A stretch of 64,000 nucleotides of DNA from Erysipelothrix tonsillarum DSM 14972 (GTDB taxonomy: Bacteria; Bacillota_I; Bacilli_A; Erysipelotrichales; Erysipelotrichaceae). Shown here piece after piece: positions 63,100 through 64,000 of the stretch (position 1 is its first letter; every line of letters begins with the position of its first letter). Under the pieces are notes generated by a model. It did not search any database. It saw only the letters and a list, made by a program, of their open reading frames with translations, and had not been told where the DNA came from. The stretch covers positions 326,406 through 390,405 of the forward strand of contig NZ_KB892378.1 in the NCBI RefSeq assembly GCF_000373785.1, written 5' to 3'. The translations under genes were made by a program, and so were the position numbers.

Positions 63100-64000
63100 A
63101 TGACAGTAGCAGTAATTGGTAGTTCTTTAAAACCAAATGAAAAACGAGTACCCATTCATCCCTCATTACTTGAAACAATGAACGACGATGTACTTAGAAA
63201 CCTTGTCTTTGAAACAGGCTATGGTGAGCGATTTGGAGTTTCTGATGACATGCTTTTGAGTTTTACAGGCAATCCATGCCAAACCAGAAATACACTCCTG
63301 AAAACAAGCCCCAAAATCATTATGACAAAACCGATTCTTGAAGATATTAAACAAATGCAAGATCATGCCACACTATTTGGATGGATCCATTCCGTTCAAA
63401 ACAAAGAAATTGTGGATGTCGGAATTGAAAAAAAATTATCGTTTGTCGCTTGGGAAAATATGTATTATGAAACAAAACGAGGCCGTGTGCACTTATTCCA
63501 AACTAATAATGAATTAGCTGGTTATTGTGCAGTGGAACATGCTTTGACGTTACAAGGAATCGATGGTTATTATGGACCACAAAAAAAAGTTAAGATCATC
63601 AGTTTTGGTTCGGTGAGTCGTGGTGCGATTCATGCACTTCAAAGCAAAGGATTTACAGATATCGAAGTCTACACATGGCGTCCTACTCACCTCATTGCTG
63701 ATCGGATTCACGCCATTCATTATGCCCAATTATTTTTTGATAAGCATCACGTTTTACGTGTTGATAAGACAGACAAACCACGTTTGGTGGATGAATTCGC
63801 TCAAGCAGATATTATCTTGAATGGAATTCTCCAAAACCCGATTAAACCTGTGATGTTCATGCACGAAGAAGACATGGAACTCTTCAAAAAGTCATGTCTT
63901 ATCATTGATGTCAGTTGTGATGAAGGCATGGGATTCCCATTCGCTAAACCAACCACGTTTGAAAGCCCTATGTTTAAACATGGTAACATTACCTATTATG
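63100..64000 (+). CDS. Alanine dehydrogenase / N5-carboxyethylornithine synthase-like, partial
   Basis: 300 codons are visible, with the 3' end outside the window. ATG at 63100 follows TGGAGG. N-terminal AlaDH/PNT features: SLKPNEKRVPIHPSLLE (RVP with the substrate Lys/Arg), FETGYGERFGV, and GWIHSVQNKEIVDV; then AGYCAVEHALTLQG and a Rossmann segment KVKIISFGSVSRGAIHALQS. Length and layout resemble N5-(carboxyethyl)ornithine synthase more than classical alanine dehydrogenase. A TTGACA-type -35 lies upstream near 63050. The product would be a reductive condensation of an amino acid with a keto acid; the substrate is unproven. Confidence 0.75.
   Translation, partial: MTVAVIGSSLKPNEKRVPIHPSLLETMNDDVLRNLVFETGYGERFGVSDDMLLSFTGNPCQTRNTLLKTSPKIIMTKPILEDIKQMQDHATLFGWIHSVQNKEIVDVGIEKKLSFVAWENMYYETKRGRVHLFQTNNELAGYCAVEHALTLQGIDGYYGPQKKVKIISFGSVSRGAIHALQSKGFTDIEVYTWRPTHLIADRIHAIHYAQLFFDKHHVLRVDKTDKPRLVDEFAQADIILNGILQNPIKPVMFMHEEDMELFKKSCLIIDVSCDEGMGFPFAKPTTFESPMFKHGNITYY

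Overview
The window looks like a chromosomal segment of a low-GC Gram-positive bacterium of the Erysipelotrichia. Erysipelothrix is my best guess. This rests on gene content and style: AT-rich sequence, strong AGGAGG ribosome binding sites, LPxTG and lipobox proteins, fermentative enzymes (AdhE, pyruvate phosphate dikinase) and AsnA. No rRNA or tRNA gene, CRISPR array, insertion sequence or prophage was found. Most genes lie on the minus strand.

Layout. 1-4730: the 5' part of a giant secreted protein with a seven-repeat RCC1 propeller followed by tandem 131-residue DUF11-like repeats; its 3' end is outside the window. 4.9-7.7 kb: copper module copA-copZ behind a promoter with two cop boxes. 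7.7-8.5 kb: deoD. 8.6-12.1 kb: a BCCT transporter and ornithine-cyclodeaminase-like enzyme, divergent from a TetR-type regulator. 12.1-16.9 kb: nucleoside catabolism (LacI regulator, GNAT, ribokinase, nucleoside hydrolase, DcuC-family transporter) with a clear promoter and several operator-like palindromes. 17.2-22.0 kb: an AhpD/CMD-like protein and a 1506-residue LPSTG-anchored surface protein. 22.2-30.3 kb: adhE, a zinc-ribbon membrane protein with an aldose-epimerase, an OsmC/Ohr protein, metNIQ and asnA. 30.3-35.4 kb: a zinc-binding lipoprotein, two paralogous coiled-coil M23 endopeptidase-like proteins with unusual conserved cysteines, and a YibE/F protein. 35.5-43.1 kb: tyrosine phosphatase, three small lipoproteins, ppdK, galE and an S51 peptidase.

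43.5-50.8 kb holds the most interesting block: a tightly overlapping nine-gene operon encoding a PRD-type regulator, an amidohydrolase, a small PRD protein, a four-part uncharacterised putative membrane system (SFCGS, DUF4312, DUF4311, DUF4310), and D-glucosaminate-6-phosphate ammonia-lyase and aldolase (DgaE, DgaF). It looks like a complete uptake-and-catabolism unit for an amino-sugar acid whose transport component has no established function that I know of.

50.9-56.4 kb: a HAD hydrolase, a class II aldolase, a small membrane protein behind a possible leader peptide, and a two-component system divergent from a BcrAB-like ABC transporter with 11-bp direct repeats at its promoter. 56.5-62.0 kb: a frameshifted membrane protein gene, then a heterodimeric ABC exporter operon with an ArsR-type regulator and two matching operator palindromes around its promoter. 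62.1-64.0 kb: a membrane-anchored protein of unknown function and the start of an alanine-dehydrogenase/carboxyethylornithine-synthase-like gene.
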